The notes: a model not told the origin generated them from the letters alone. 64,000 bases of DNA from Pseudomaricurvus sp050633365 (GCA_050633365.1 JBOEGJ010000019.1:1-64000); one strand, 5' to 3'; shown: positions 34,791 to 45,313, counted from the first letter of the stretch. Numbers and translations are program-made.

Positions 34791-36149
34791 ATGGCTGAAA
34801 AGCGCATGAATCCGTTACTGATTGGAGGTGCTGCGCTGGCCATTGGCTGCCTGTCACTCGTGATGTGCTCGGAGCCACAGGAAAGTTACCAGCCTGTTGA
34901 ACAGATGCCTGGATATGACCCTGCGGCCAAGCCTCAGGACGGTGATACGCAGACCGATACCATCAAAGCATTGCAGGCCTACGCCCGAGAAGCGGTAAAA
35001 AAAGCGGATACGCTGAATGCATCGACTAAAGAAAACATGGGTAGGGTGCTGGAGAATCAGCAAAAAGTATCAAAGCTGGAAGCGGCAAATCAGCAGGCCC
35101 AGGAAGCACTGAATGAAACCACGGCGACCATAGGTTCGCTTCAGCAGCATCTCAGTCAGCTAAGACGTGAACTTAAGGATTTGAAAGAAGATAAAAGCTC
35201 AGCTGACATTGGGCAATTAAATCAGGACGGGTTGCCCGTTGGTTTTGGTTTTGATGGTCAGAATGTGATTTCGATCAATCCAGATCAGGGTGCCTGGTAT
35301 AACCCTATTGACTATGTTGAGCCAGAAACAACGGAAGGCAATAAAGGACGCTTTACCGGATTGCTACCTCGCTCACCTAATACGGCTGAAGCGAATAACG
35401 AGGTACAAGATTCGGAGAAGAAACATCAGATTATTGTCGAGCCGATTTATACGATACCCAAGGATGCAACATTGACGGACGGACTGGCACTAACTGCGTT
35501 GATTGGCCGTATTCCGGTGGAGGGACAGACGCCCGATCCCTATCCGGTAAAAATCTATATCGGCAAGGAAAATCTGTTAGCCAATGGCCACGATATGCCA
35601 GAGGTCGAGGGCATGATTTTCAGTGGATTGGGTTTTGGTGACTGGAATCTGTCCTGTGTCAGCGCCCGCCTAACCTCGGCTACGTTCATCTTTGAGGACG
35701 GCTCTATCGTGAACCACAGTAGCCAGGGACAACCCTTGGGCTACATCTCTGACCCTAGCGGTGTGCCCTGTGTGGCCGGGCGCTTTGTCACCAACGCACC
35801 CTCATTTATTTCACAGCGTATTGGGCTGGCAGGATTGGGGGCGGCGGGTTCCGCCTACGCCGAAGCACAACAGCAGAGGCAAACATCATCATTAACGGGG
35901 TCAACAACGAGTACGGTCGTTGGCGACATTAATAAACTGGTTGCTGGCGAGGCAGTGCAATCCGCAACGGATGAAGTCAGCCGGTGGTTGTTGGCACGAC
36001 AAAAACAGAGTTTTGATGCAGTGGTGGTGAATCCGGGGGTAGAGGTATCCGTCCATTTAGACCGCAGTTTGCCACTGGATAAAAGTTCGATTGCAAGGAG
36101 ATTACGCTATGCGAAAAATGATTCTGATATTAATCACGATTTGGATTAA
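34791..36149 (+). CDS. TIGR03752 ICE protein, TraB/VirB10-like
   Basis: A 452-residue protein spanning inner and outer membranes. It starts at ATG 34791; longer in-frame readings would lie inside the TIGR03749 gene. It has an N-terminal helix (LLIGGAALAIGCLSLVM), a coiled coil (about 60-140; LEAANQQAQEALNETTATIG) and a VirB10-like C-terminal domain (TLTDGLALTALIGRIPVEG, GFGDWNLSCVSARL, ISQRIGLAGLGAAG). Its 3' end overlaps the lipoprotein gene by 41 bp. Confidence 0.88.
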   Translation: MAEKRMNPLLIGGAALAIGCLSLVMCSEPQESYQPVEQMPGYDPAAKPQDGDTQTDTIKALQAYAREAVKKADTLNASTKENMGRVLENQQKVSKLEAANQQAQEALNETTATIGSLQQHLSQLRRELKDLKEDKSSADIGQLNQDGLPVGFGFDGQNVISINPDQGAWYNPIDYVEPETTEGNKGRFTGLLPRSPNTAEANNEVQDSEKKHQIIVEPIYTIPKDATLTDGLALTALIGRIPVEGQTPDPYPVKIYIGKENLLANGHDMPEVEGMIFSGLGFGDWNLSCVSARLTSATFIFEDGSIVNHSSQGQPLGYISDPSGVPCVAGRFVTNAPSFISQRIGLAGLGAAGSAYAEAQQQRQTSSLTGSTTSTVVGDINKLVAGEAVQSATDEVSRWLLARQKQSFDAVVVNPGVEVSVHLDRSLPLDKSSIARRLRYAKNDSDINHDLD

Positions 36150-36480
36150 TGCCGGACTACTGTCTGGTTGCGCCAGTTCCTTTCACAGTAACAAAAAGGC
36201 AAAAGTATTTGGCACGGATATGCCCTCGATGAAGAGCATTCACGATGAAAAATTTCACAATGCTAACGATGAACAGCTGGTGAGGCCGCAACGTGCTATC
36301 AGCGATGTGGCCAATGCTGAACAAGAAGAGTTTCAGTGGCTGCCTAATCCGACGCTGCGAATGTATGTTTTCAGGCATCTGACTGCTGCAGGCTACCCGG
36401 TACCAGGATATAGCACCTTTTTCCGGCTTTACATCCAGGATCATATTGCGGCTCCGGGTGAACAGGCAGGATGGGAATAG
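36109..36480 (+). CDS. TIGR03751 ICE lipoprotein, TraV/VirB7-like
   Basis: A 123-residue lipoprotein. AAGGAGA lies just upstream of ATG 36109. The lipobox is LLSGC. The C-terminal LRMYVFRHLTAAGYPVPGY followed by FFRLYIQDHIA is family-typical. It probably stabilises the outer-membrane ring with TraK and TraB-like proteins. Confidence 0.87.
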   Translation: MRKMILILITIWINAGLLSGCASSFHSNKKAKVFGTDMPSMKSIHDEKFHNANDEQLVRPQRAISDVANAEQEEFQWLPNPTLRMYVFRHLTAAGYPVPGYSTFFRLYIQDHIAAPGEQAGWE

Positions 36481-36482
36481 AT

Positions 36483-39239
36483 ATGGCGGATAAGCAATTA
36501 AAAGGCAAGCAGTCGAAGCGTGATTCAGCGATTACGGATGCTGATGTGGATGCACTCTATCGTCACCCCGCGTCGTTGAGCGATTGGTTACCGTGGGTAG
36601 ACTACGATGAGTCCTCAGAGACGTTTACCCTCGAAGATGGTTTTAGTGCTGCAGCGATGTTTGAAATTACTGGCGTTTCCACTGAAGCGCGTTCAAGTAA
36701 ATTCTTGCAAGAAGTTCAGGCCAATATACAAACCTGCATCAACCACACGATTCCGGCACACGATAATCCCTTTGTATTGCAATGTTTTGTCTCAGATGAA
36801 GACTCGCTATCGGCATTATCACGATCTTTAAATACCTATACAGAGAGCCATTGTAGGCAAACCCCAGAGCACCGTTTGTTGGCAAGTAACTTTGTTTCCC
36901 GTATGCAAAGGCATTTCAAGCGTATGACGCAGAGCGCCGGGCTATTCGAAGATAACACGGTGACGGGCGGTAGCTGGCGAGGAAAGGTGCGCCGTGTGCG
37001 AGTGTTTTTGTATCGCCGGAGAGAGTTAAATGATAACGAACATATCGACCCCGTTACCGAAATCAACCAGGTCGCGGAACGCTTTGTCACCCAGATGGCA
37101 GCCACAGGCATTGGTATTCGACGATGTGATGACCATGATCTCTATGCCTGGCTATTACGTTGGTTTAACCCTAAGGCTGAGGTGGCGGATGGGGATTTGG
37201 ACAGGCTCACTGAGCTAACGGAACTTCCTGAAAATCAGGAACGGGCATTTAGTCACGATCTGTCCGACCTATTGTTTCTTTCTCAGCCTTCATCCGATGG
37301 CGGTCACGGCGTTTGGTACTTCGATGACTTGCCACATAGAGCGATCACCGTGGATGCGTTGCGAAGGAAGCCATTGCCCGGTCACTTTACCGGTGAGCGA
37401 CAGGTTGGCGATAACCTGTATGCCTTGTTCGATAAGCTGCCAGAGGGCAGCATTCTTTCCCTATGCGTGACGCTTCAACCTCAAGATCTCGTTGAGAATC
37501 ATGTGGTGCAGGTGCTCAATTCAGCAAAGGGTGAAACAGCAGAAGCGATGGCGGCTGAGCAGGATGCCAAGGAAGCCTTGAAATGGATGTCCCACGGGGA
37601 CTATCTGTTGCCCACTGTTATAACGCTGTTTACCCGTGGGGATTCCCTCGCTGATCTGCAAAAGAGGACCAATGAAGTCAACGCGTTGCTGCTGGCTAAT
37701 GGTTTGCATCCTATTCGAGAGAAAGATGAGTTGTTGCCGCTGGATACCTATATTCGCCAGTTGCCCATGAACTATGAGCCGAAGCGGGAGAAGGTGAACA
37801 AGAAGAGTCGTTTGGTATTTTCTAGTGACTTGGCCAGGTTATTACCATTCTACGGTCGCAGTCGGGGCACCGGGCATCCGGGTCTGGTTTTTTTTAATCG
37901 GGGCGGCGAACCTTTGACCTTCGATCCGCTGAACAAGCAGGATCGGGCCAAGAATGCCTTTGGTTTGGTATTGGGGCCTCCTGGTTCTGGTAAGTCGGCA
38001 TTAATGGTGTACATCCTGTTACAGGTCGCAGCGATCTACGGTGCGCGAATTTACATTATTGAAAAGGGCGGGTCGTTCAAACTGCTGGGTGATTATTGTC
38101 GATATTTCGGGTTGAGCGTTAATCAGGTGACGCTTCACCCCAAGGAAGACGTTAGCCTGCCGCCTTTTGCTGACGCCTATGAAATGCTCAAAAGAGAACG
38201 AGCACAGCAGGCTTCGTTTGGTGAAGAGCTTTCAGCTAATCAAGAGCCTTCAGCTTATGAAGAAGCATCTTTGGATGCTTCGGATAACAGTGATGATGAC
38301 GAAGAACGGGATCTGCTGGGCGAGATGGAATTGAAGGCCCGCATTATGATTACCGGCGGGGATAGTAAGGAAGAAGCTGTGATGACGCGGGCGGATCGCC
38401 TAACGATTCGTAGAGCGATCATCCTCGCTGCGGAGGAAAAGCAAGCGGCTGGCAGTCGAGAAATTGTATTAACCGAGGATGTGGTTAATGCGTTGAACAA
38501 GTTGGCGGTGGAGGAGTCCAGCACGCCGAAACGCCAAGAGCGTGCCAGAGACATGGCTGATGCAATGGCATTGTATTGTTCAGGAACCGCCGGGCATTTT
38601 TTTAATCGTGTGGGCAAGGCCTGGCCAGAGGCCGATGTTACCATCATGGAAATGGGACTACTCGCCAATGAAGGCTATGAAGACCAACTGGCCTTAGGGT
38701 TTATGGGTTTGATGAATCAGATCAACGGTGTCGTGGAGCGTGAGCAATATGATCATCGCCCGACCTTCGTGCTAGGTGATGAAGCGCACTTGATTACGAC
38801 GAATCCCTTATTAGCTATTTTCCTGGTTAAGATCGTGAAAATGTGGCGCAAGTTGGGTGCCTGGTTATGGTTGGCCACCCAGAACCTGGAAGACTTTCCC
38901 GACGCTGCAAAAAAACTACTCAGTATGTTCGAGTGGTGGATAGCAATGGTTTGCCCTAAGGAAGAGATTGAACAAATCTCACGCTTTAAAGACCTCACCG
39001 AGGAGCAGAAGGGTATGCTTCGCGCGGCAAGAAAAGAGCCTGGAAACTATACCGAGGGCGTTGTGCTATCTGACAACCTGCAATGCTTGTTCAGAAACGT
39101 GCCGCCACCGTTAGCCCTGGCACTTGCCATGACTGAAAAGCACGAGAAGCAACAGCGTGCTGAGATTATGAAGTCTCAGCATTGCTCCGAGTTGGAAGCG
39201 GTGTTTACTGTTGCTGATGGTTTAGGGTCGACGAAGTAG
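36483..39239 (+). CDS. traC: TraC/VirB4-type ATPase (TIGR03744)
   Basis: A 918-residue cytoplasmic ATPase driving pilus assembly and secretion. ATG 36483 has GGGA upstream; ATG 36471 is an alternative. The Walker A is LVLGPPGSGKSALMVY (Lys504 with this start), with RIYIIEKGGSFKLLGDY next. Walker B-like FVLGDEAHLITTNPLLA and the sensor WLWLATQNLEDFPDAAKKLL follow. An acidic insertion (DASDNSDDDEERD) sits near residue 600. Last gene of the second conjugation block; cargo begins directly after. Confidence 0.93.
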   Translation: MADKQLKGKQSKRDSAITDADVDALYRHPASLSDWLPWVDYDESSETFTLEDGFSAAAMFEITGVSTEARSSKFLQEVQANIQTCINHTIPAHDNPFVLQCFVSDEDSLSALSRSLNTYTESHCRQTPEHRLLASNFVSRMQRHFKRMTQSAGLFEDNTVTGGSWRGKVRRVRVFLYRRRELNDNEHIDPVTEINQVAERFVTQMAATGIGIRRCDDHDLYAWLLRWFNPKAEVADGDLDRLTELTELPENQERAFSHDLSDLLFLSQPSSDGGHGVWYFDDLPHRAITVDALRRKPLPGHFTGERQVGDNLYALFDKLPEGSILSLCVTLQPQDLVENHVVQVLNSAKGETAEAMAAEQDAKEALKWMSHGDYLLPTVITLFTRGDSLADLQKRTNEVNALLLANGLHPIREKDELLPLDTYIRQLPMNYEPKREKVNKKSRLVFSSDLARLLPFYGRSRGTGHPGLVFFNRGGEPLTFDPLNKQDRAKNAFGLVLGPPGSGKSALMVYILLQVAAIYGARIYIIEKGGSFKLLGDYCRYFGLSVNQVTLHPKEDVSLPPFADAYEMLKRERAQQASFGEELSANQEPSAYEEASLDASDNSDDDEERDLLGEMELKARIMITGGDSKEEAVMTRADRLTIRRAIILAAEEKQAAGSREIVLTEDVVNALNKLAVEESSTPKRQERARDMADAMALYCSGTAGHFFNRVGKAWPEADVTIMEMGLLANEGYEDQLALGFMGLMNQINGVVEREQYDHRPTFVLGDEAHLITTNPLLAIFLVKIVKMWRKLGAWLWLATQNLEDFPDAAKKLLSMFEWWIAMVCPKEEIEQISRFKDLTEEQKGMLRAARKEPGNYTEGVVLSDNLQCLFRNVPPPLALALAMTEKHEKQQRAEIMKSQHCSELEAVFTVADGLGSTK

Positions 39240-39287
39240 GGAAGGCATTTACAGCTCCCTATAGATTTTTGGGCCAACGAGAAAATT

Positions 39288-39315
39288 AGCACACCCTCAA
39301 AAAGGAGGGTGTGCT
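39288..39315 (-). terminator. Terminator of the second czc operon
   Basis: AGCACACCCTC (39288-39298) pairs exactly with GAGGGTGTGCT (39305-39315). Read on the minus strand the hairpin is followed by AATTTTC. It lies 8 bp after czcA2 and separates this cargo from traC. Confidence 0.85.
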
Positions 39316-39322
39316 CTCAAGT

Positions 39323-42300
39323 TTATCCGGCTTCGACACCTTGCTTGCTATGACGATGTACCCAGTGGTACAGCACGGGCAATACAAAAAGTGTTAGCAA
39401 CGTCGACGAAATAATGCCCCCAATCACAACAGTTGCCAGAGGCCGCTGCACTTCAGCGCCAGTTCCCGTATTGAGTGCCATGGGTACGAAACCGAGGCTG
39501 GCAACCAGTGCAGTCATTAATACTGGACGCAATCGAATTAACGCTCCATCAACAACTGATGTTAGAAGATCACCTTTTTCATGCCAGAGGTCACGAATAA
39601 AGGCCAGCATCACTAAACCGTTGAGCACGGCGACTCCAGATAGGGCAATAAAACCAACGCCTGCCGAAATCGACAGTGGCATATCCCGCAACCATAGAGA
39701 GAGAACACCACCGGTTAGTGCTAAAGGTACGCCAGTAAAAATAATTAACGCATCTTTGAGCGAGCCAAAGGCCATCACCAAAATTCCTAAAATCACGAGG
39801 AGTGTAATGGGAACCACTATGGCTAAGCGCTGGCTAGCCGATTCAAGCTGCTCAAAGGTTCCGCCATAATCAAGCCAATACCCTGGAGGAATCTTTGCTT
39901 CCTGTTGAATTCTATTTTTGACGTCGTTCACGAAACTGCCCAAATCGCGACCACGTACATTTGCCGTCACTACTACGCGCCGCTTACCATTTTCCCTACT
40001 GATTTGTGCGGGTGAAGGTTGAATATTCAACGTAGCAACTTCTTCAAGAGGGATATAGTCACCATTGGGGAGTGGAACAGGTAAGGACATGAGTCCCTCT
40101 ATATCTCGCCTAAGCATTTCGGGTAAACGAACAATCAGCTCAAAACGGCGATCACCTTCATATAGAATACCTGCGGACTCGCCTCCAATCGCTGTAGCAA
40201 TCCAATCTTGCAGTTGAACGACGTTGAGGCCGTAACGACCGAGCGTTTCTCTTTTTGGTATAACGGATAATGAGGGTAATCCTTCTACTTGCTCCATACG
40301 GGCGTCAGCCGCACCTTCGATTGAGTTAACAATCTGCAAAATATCATTAGCGGTAAACATCAACTGGTCTAAATCATCGCCAAATATTTTTATTCCGAGA
40401 TCTGCTCGAACACCCGATATAAGTTCGTTAAATCGCATTTGAATGGGTTGAGTAAATTCATAGTTATTACCCGGAATTCTTTCCAAAGCCTCTTCCATTT
40501 CTTCAAGTAATTCACTCTTTGATTTTGAAGGGTCACTCCATAGATCACGAGGTTTAAGAATGACAAAAATATCGGCAATGCTGGGTGGCATAGGGTCGGT
40601 GGCCACTTCAGGTGTTCCAATCCGCGAAAAAACCTTGTCCACTTCAGGAAAGCTTTTAATGCGTTTTTCAAGGATTTCTTGCATCTCAACGGATTGCTCC
40701 AAACCTGTGCCGGGTATCCGTAAAGCCTGAAGCGCAATGTCGCCCTCATTCAATTGCGGAACAAATTCAGAACCTAATGTCGTCGCCAGCCAGAGGCTAA
40801 ATGCGACAAGCATTGCTGCAAATGAGACAACCAGCCAACGGAACTTAAAGGCCAAGAGCAATGCTGGGCGGTAAAACCTTTTGGTGGCAGACAGCACCGC
40901 ACTTTCTTTTTCACTGATTTTTCCGTTCATGAATACCGCCACAGCGGCAGGTACAAGCGTTAGAGACAAAACCATGGCGGAAATTAACGCCATCACCACG
41001 GTTGCGGCCATGGGGTGAAACATCTTGCCTTCGACGCCGGTAAGCGTAAAGATGGGGATGTACACAACCGTAATAATTGCCACACCGAATAAACTGGGTC
41101 TTATTACCTCCGACGTTGCTTCAAAAACTATATTCAACCGCTCGCGTAATGCCTGAATACCCCCATTCTGTTTTTGTGATTCCGCAAGCCGACGAACGGC
41201 GTTTTCAACAATAATGACGGCACCATCAACTATTAGCCCAAAATCAAGTGCACCAAGGCTCATTAAATTAGCGGAAACACCCGTCTTAACCATCCCTGTT
41301 ATTGTCATCAACATAGATAGCGGTATCACAGCAGCGGTAATTAACGCTGCACGGAGATTGCCAAGTAGTAAAAACAACACAACAATGACTAATAATGCGC
41401 CTTCAACAAGATTTTTAGTGACTGTTGCAATGGCTTTGTCGACCAGCGTTGTGCGGTTATACACAGGCTCTGCGACCACTCCTTCTGGTAGTGATATCTG
41501 AATATCTTCGAGTTTTAGTGCGACATCTCGAGCAACCGTTCGGGAATTTGCGCCAATTAGCATCATGGCAGTGCCCAGTACGGTCTCCACGCCATCACGC
41601 GTCGCGGCACCAGTGCGAAGTTCTTTGCCAATAGCGACTTCGGCGATGTCATGAATTTTCACTGGAATCCCGTCGTTCTGCTTGATGATGACATCTAGAA
41701 TTTCTTCAATAGTCGCTAGTTGCCCTGGAGCACGAACCAATAATTGCTGGCCATTTTTCTCAATATAACCTGCGCCACGGTTTTCGTTATTTGCCCTTAA
41801 TGCATTAGCAATGTCATTGAAACTTACTTCGTGATACAAAAGCTTTTCTGGAATAGGCGTAACATGATATTGCTTGTTGTAACCGCCGATACTATTTACC
41901 TCGATAACACCTTTTACTTGTGCAAGTTGTGGCTTAATAATCCAATCCTGAATTTCTCGTAAAGCTGTTGCCGTGTAAGGTTTTCCATTAGTCATGCGTG
42001 CATCTGGGTTGGCTTGAATTGTGTACATAAAAATTTCGCCAAGCCCCGTGGATATTGGTCCCATTTCTGGCTCCAGGCCCTGTGGTAGTACACTTTTGAT
42101 CGCACCAAGACGTTCATTAATAAGGTTGCGTGCGAAGTAGATGTCCGTACCTTCTTCAAAAACAACAGTAACTTGAGATAAGCCGTAACGCGAAAGCGAG
42201 CGAGTATGCGAGAGACGAGGTAAACCCGCTAAAGCTGTCTCGACCGGATAGGTAATACGCTGCTCCGCTTCCAATGGCGAATAGCCAGGTGCAGTTGTGT

Positions 42301-42448
42301 TAATTTGTACTTGCACATTGGTAATATCAGGCACTGCATCAATGGGTAGCTTTTGATAGCTCCAAATTCCAAGAGCGAAAATTACTAATATAAAGCTCAA
42401 AAACAGATAGCGCCGCTCAATAGCGAGACGCAAAATAGATTCAATCAT
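39323..42448 (-). CDS. czcA: CzcA-type heavy-metal RND pump, second copy
   Basis: A 1041-residue RND exporter, aligned end to end with the 10666 copy (both start MIESILRL-IERR) and very similar by eye. It carries the same DFGLIVDGAVIIVEN charge motif of divalent-cation pumps and the C-terminal LRPVLMTALVASLGFVPMALN. Codon use and G+C look lower than in the first copy, so this is a second acquisition rather than a recent duplication. Third gene of a minus-strand czcCBA operon. Confidence 0.95.
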   Translation of the reverse strand: MIESILRLAIERRYLFLSFILVIFALGIWSYQKLPIDAVPDITNVQVQINTTAPGYSPLEAEQRITYPVETALAGLPRLSHTRSLSRYGLSQVTVVFEEGTDIYFARNLINERLGAIKSVLPQGLEPEMGPISTGLGEIFMYTIQANPDARMTNGKPYTATALREIQDWIIKPQLAQVKGVIEVNSIGGYNKQYHVTPIPEKLLYHEVSFNDIANALRANNENRGAGYIEKNGQQLLVRAPGQLATIEEILDVIIKQNDGIPVKIHDIAEVAIGKELRTGAATRDGVETVLGTAMMLIGANSRTVARDVALKLEDIQISLPEGVVAEPVYNRTTLVDKAIATVTKNLVEGALLVIVVLFLLLGNLRAALITAAVIPLSMLMTITGMVKTGVSANLMSLGALDFGLIVDGAVIIVENAVRRLAESQKQNGGIQALRERLNIVFEATSEVIRPSLFGVAIITVVYIPIFTLTGVEGKMFHPMAATVVMALISAMVLSLTLVPAAVAVFMNGKISEKESAVLSATKRFYRPALLLAFKFRWLVVSFAAMLVAFSLWLATTLGSEFVPQLNEGDIALQALRIPGTGLEQSVEMQEILEKRIKSFPEVDKVFSRIGTPEVATDPMPPSIADIFVILKPRDLWSDPSKSKSELLEEMEEALERIPGNNYEFTQPIQMRFNELISGVRADLGIKIFGDDLDQLMFTANDILQIVNSIEGAADARMEQVEGLPSLSVIPKRETLGRYGLNVVQLQDWIATAIGGESAGILYEGDRRFELIVRLPEMLRRDIEGLMSLPVPLPNGDYIPLEEVATLNIQPSPAQISRENGKRRVVVTANVRGRDLGSFVNDVKNRIQQEAKIPPGYWLDYGGTFEQLESASQRLAIVVPITLLVILGILVMAFGSLKDALIIFTGVPLALTGGVLSLWLRDMPLSISAGVGFIALSGVAVLNGLVMLAFIRDLWHEKGDLLTSVVDGALIRLRPVLMTALVASLGFVPMALNTGTGAEVQRPLATVVIGGIISSTLLTLFVLPVLYHWVHRHSKQGVEAG

Positions 42449-42458
42449 GTTGCGTCTC

Positions 42459-43361
42459 CTAGTCGTTATCTTCGGCTTCGGATTTCAAAATATCCGCTTT
42501 AATTAAGTAGCTATTTTCTGATACGTATTCAGTTCCGCTGTCGAGGCCTGAAAGTACCTCAAAAAAGTTATCGTCCGATTTCCCTAACACTAACGGAGTG
42601 AACTCATAACTCTCGTTGTTTTTTACAAATACGCCAAATCGTCCACCCAGTTCCTGAACAGCTTCTTTTTTCACGGTCAATGCAACATCAAATTGACGTG
42701 TATGGATTTTACCCTTGGCAAATTGCCCTGGTGATAAATTTAAATCGGTGTTGCTCAGTTTTACACGAGCGAGGGCATACGGTTTGTCTGCTACTGGAAT
42801 CACATGTGTAACAAGAGCTTCGAGGGATTGGTCATTTATAACGACCAGAATAGTTTGGCCTTTATTTACCTTTTCTTGTTGAGCGGGGTAAACGCGAAAC
42901 TCCAGCCAAGCAGTGTTTAAATTCACGATGGTAAATAATTGTCGCTCTTGAGTGAGTTCTCCAGGGTTCGCCTGACGTTGCACAATCAGACCGGTTGCTG
43001 GTGCATGTAACGGATAGTCCTTTAGGCTTTCATTTGATTCTATTGTTGCTAGCCGATCACCTTCTTTTACCGTATCACCAATCGAAACATTCACTGACTT
43101 GATAACACCGGGAAAACGCGCATAAATTTCATGAGTGTTTTCTGGTGCTTGTGTTAGTTCTCCATAAACCGTAATGGTTTGACTGAGTGTTCCTGGTGAT
43201 GCAAATGTCGTGACAATGCCAACTTTCTCAGAGAGGTCGTCATCGATATGACTGGCCGTCTCTTCATGTTCTTCTCCGTCGTTGTCTTCATCCGCCAGAA
43301 TGTTCTGTATTGGCGAAACAACGCCAAGTAGCAGTGATAGTATGAGTAAATAGTTTTTCAT
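42459..43361 (-). CDS. czcB: CzcB-type periplasmic adaptor, second copy
   Basis: A 300-residue membrane-fusion protein. A signal peptide (NYLLILSLLLGVVSPIQN) is followed by a short acidic stretch with few His (EDNDGEEHEETASHIDDD), then the barrel-sandwich domain (ARFPGVIKSVNVSIGDTVKEG, APATGLIVQRQANPGE) and beta-barrel domain. It is shorter than the 9586 copy mainly because the His-rich N-terminal block is missing, which suggests different metal affinity. Ten bases separate it from czcA2. Confidence 0.92.
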   Translation of the reverse strand: MKNYLLILSLLLGVVSPIQNILADEDNDGEEHEETASHIDDDLSEKVGIVTTFASPGTLSQTITVYGELTQAPENTHEIYARFPGVIKSVNVSIGDTVKEGDRLATIESNESLKDYPLHAPATGLIVQRQANPGELTQERQLFTIVNLNTAWLEFRVYPAQQEKVNKGQTILVVINDQSLEALVTHVIPVADKPYALARVKLSNTDLNLSPGQFAKGKIHTRQFDVALTVKKEAVQELGGRFGVFVKNNESYEFTPLVLGKSDDNFFEVLSGLDSGTEYVSENSYLIKADILKSEAEDND

Positions 43362-43420
43362 TTTCGATTACCTGTTAGATCAGCTTGAAGCCGAATCAAT
43401 AAAATAGCGTTAAAATTTGT

Positions 43421-44815
43421 TTACTTTGTTAATGCTTCACCATACTGCGAGCTGGACAAAGGCTCTGCTGTGAGCTGTTCGATTTCGGCTCCATACGTTA
43501 ATGCGGATGAAGCGGATTCGATCAGGGTGCGCTTGGCACTTAGCAATTCCTGTCTGGCGGAAACATATTCAAGATAGCCGTAACGGCCACGTTGGTACGC
43601 CGCCTGTATTTCTTTGAGCGCTTCTTCTAACGCAGGAATAATAGAGTTTTGAAGCTCCCTGGCTGCAAGAATGGCCTGCTTTCTATTGTGGTATGCGCGA
43701 AATAACTGCGTGTGCATGTTGAGTAATGAAACTTCCTTTTGAACAAAGACTTCGTTGCGTTGAGCAAGTGCAGTAGAAACCGCGCCGGAGTTTCTTTTCG
43801 ATGAAAAGAGCGGCATGCTAAAACCTGCAACCAGGGCTGTATCGTCATTTTCCTGAAAACGGCGCACACCAACCGACCAGTTAATGTCAGCTTTCGACTG
43901 TGTTCGGGCAAGACGTACTTCCGCTTCTTTGAGACGCTCTTCTGCTGCAAAGACTTTGATAGCCGGGTTATTTTTCATTTTGGTATAGAGCCTGTCAAAA
44001 TTAACATCCGTACCAAAGTGGAACAAATCACCATCAATGGCTGCAAATTTTGGCGACGTTTCTCCCCAAAGTGCCGCGAGTGACACTTTCAGATAAGCGA
44101 GCTGCTGTTGAGTGGAGAGTAGTGTGAGTTGTGCTTGCGAGGCCGCAGCCTGGGCGCGTTTTACTTCGGCATCTGGTGTTGCGCCTGCTTTAGCGCGTTC
44201 TTTTACGATGTTTAGAGTCTGGTTAGAAAGCTCACTTGCTTCTTTCGCCAGGGATACCTGCTCTTGTGCAGCGAGTACATCCACATAGCGCCGGGTTACT
44301 TCACCCAGCAATTCCAGTGATTCCACCTGTCTCTGTGCATCGAGAACGGAGCGACTATTAGAAACGATGCCCCTGCGCGCAGCGCGCTTATCGCCCAATT
44401 CCAGTACGGAAGAGAGCGAAATGGTTAGTTCAGCACCATCAAAGCCGCTGAGTTCGTCGGAGCCCGCAAAATTTTCTGCTTCCAAACCAAGTTCATAAGC
44501 CGGTTTTAAATTTGCCGTTTCCAACTGCCCAGTTAGCGCTGTGTTACGAAAGTCAAAAACCTTGAGGGAAGGGTTCTGTTCTAGAGTACGCTTCAGTGCG
44601 GCGTTTAGCGTGAGGGTACTGTTTGTGGCTTGAGCCTGAGCAAGAGGCAGTTGTCCGCCTACAATCAGACCGATAAATACCAGCTTTTTAAAGCTGATTC
44701 TATTAAATCCAGCGCTTGTAGAGCGCACAGCCTTGGGCGGTTCCGTAGATTCCGCCCTGCTGAAAATGGATGAGCTACCCGATAATAAAGTAGCGACAAT
44801 ATTTCGCGTTTGCAT
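43421..44815 (-). CDS. czcC: CzcC-type outer-membrane efflux protein, second copy
   Basis: A 464-residue TolC-family protein similar to the 8258 copy throughout (LEQNPSLKVFDFRNTALTG, ISLSSVLELGDKRAARRG, GRYGYLEYVSARQELLSAKR). The signal-like helix FIGLIVGGQLPLAQAQA sits near residue 60, so the ATG at 44815 may be upstream of the true start. First structural gene of the second czc operon. Confidence 0.9.
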   Translation of the reverse strand: MQTRNIVATLLSGSSSIFSRAESTEPPKAVRSTSAGFNRISFKKLVFIGLIVGGQLPLAQAQATNSTLTLNAALKRTLEQNPSLKVFDFRNTALTGQLETANLKPAYELGLEAENFAGSDELSGFDGAELTISLSSVLELGDKRAARRGIVSNSRSVLDAQRQVESLELLGEVTRRYVDVLAAQEQVSLAKEASELSNQTLNIVKERAKAGATPDAEVKRAQAAASQAQLTLLSTQQQLAYLKVSLAALWGETSPKFAAIDGDLFHFGTDVNFDRLYTKMKNNPAIKVFAAEERLKEAEVRLARTQSKADINWSVGVRRFQENDDTALVAGFSMPLFSSKRNSGAVSTALAQRNEVFVQKEVSLLNMHTQLFRAYHNRKQAILAARELQNSIIPALEEALKEIQAAYQRGRYGYLEYVSARQELLSAKRTLIESASSALTYGAEIEQLTAEPLSSSQYGEALTK

Positions 44816-44917
44816 AAATCAAAATCCGATTTTAATGAACGATCGTGCACAGTGATTAGCCTGTTACCGGTAATGGTTTACAGTAATAGCTGCGCGCTGA
44901 TAAGTATCAGAAATGGC

Positions 44918-45235
44918 TTATACGATGGGAGGAGGAGTCGGTGGTGCCTGTGCGAAATTGAGGGTGTGAGGGTCGTAAGCTGAAAATCTCTGGTCGGTCA
45001 TATCACAGTTCATGATGGTGAGATGCCCTGAGATGTTGATGCAGTGACCGTGACAACAATGCTGGCAGCGGTTGTCATTGTCATCTACGTCTGGCGAAAG
45101 AGAATCACTGCTATCTAAAATATGTGCATATTTCTCCCCGAGAGGATGCTCTCCATCCACAGAATCCACTGCGCCTTCGATACCCATAAAGAGTAACGAA
45201 AAAACAAACAAATATAGGATGACGGGTCGCAACAT
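44918..45235 (-). CDS. CzcI-like small Cys/His protein, second copy
   Basis: A 105-residue exported protein. ATG 45235 gives a clean signal peptide (MLRPVILYLFVFSLLFMG); a TTG at 45304 would add 23 residues. The ligand cluster is CQHCCHGHC, and the tail ends TPPPIV. It stands directly ahead of czcC2, exactly as the 7831 gene stands ahead of czcC1, and is its functional counterpart despite low sequence identity. Confidence 0.7.
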   Translation of the reverse strand: MLRPVILYLFVFSLLFMGIEGAVDSVDGEHPLGEKYAHILDSSDSLSPDVDDNDNRCQHCCHGHCINISGHLTIMNCDMTDQRFSAYDPHTLNFAQAPPTPPPIV

Positions 45236-45313
45236 AGCTAACAAGTCTATACTGTCCTGATTACGGGAAACAGAGTTATTGTACTGGAGGTGTTCAATTT
45301 TCAATTGCTCATT

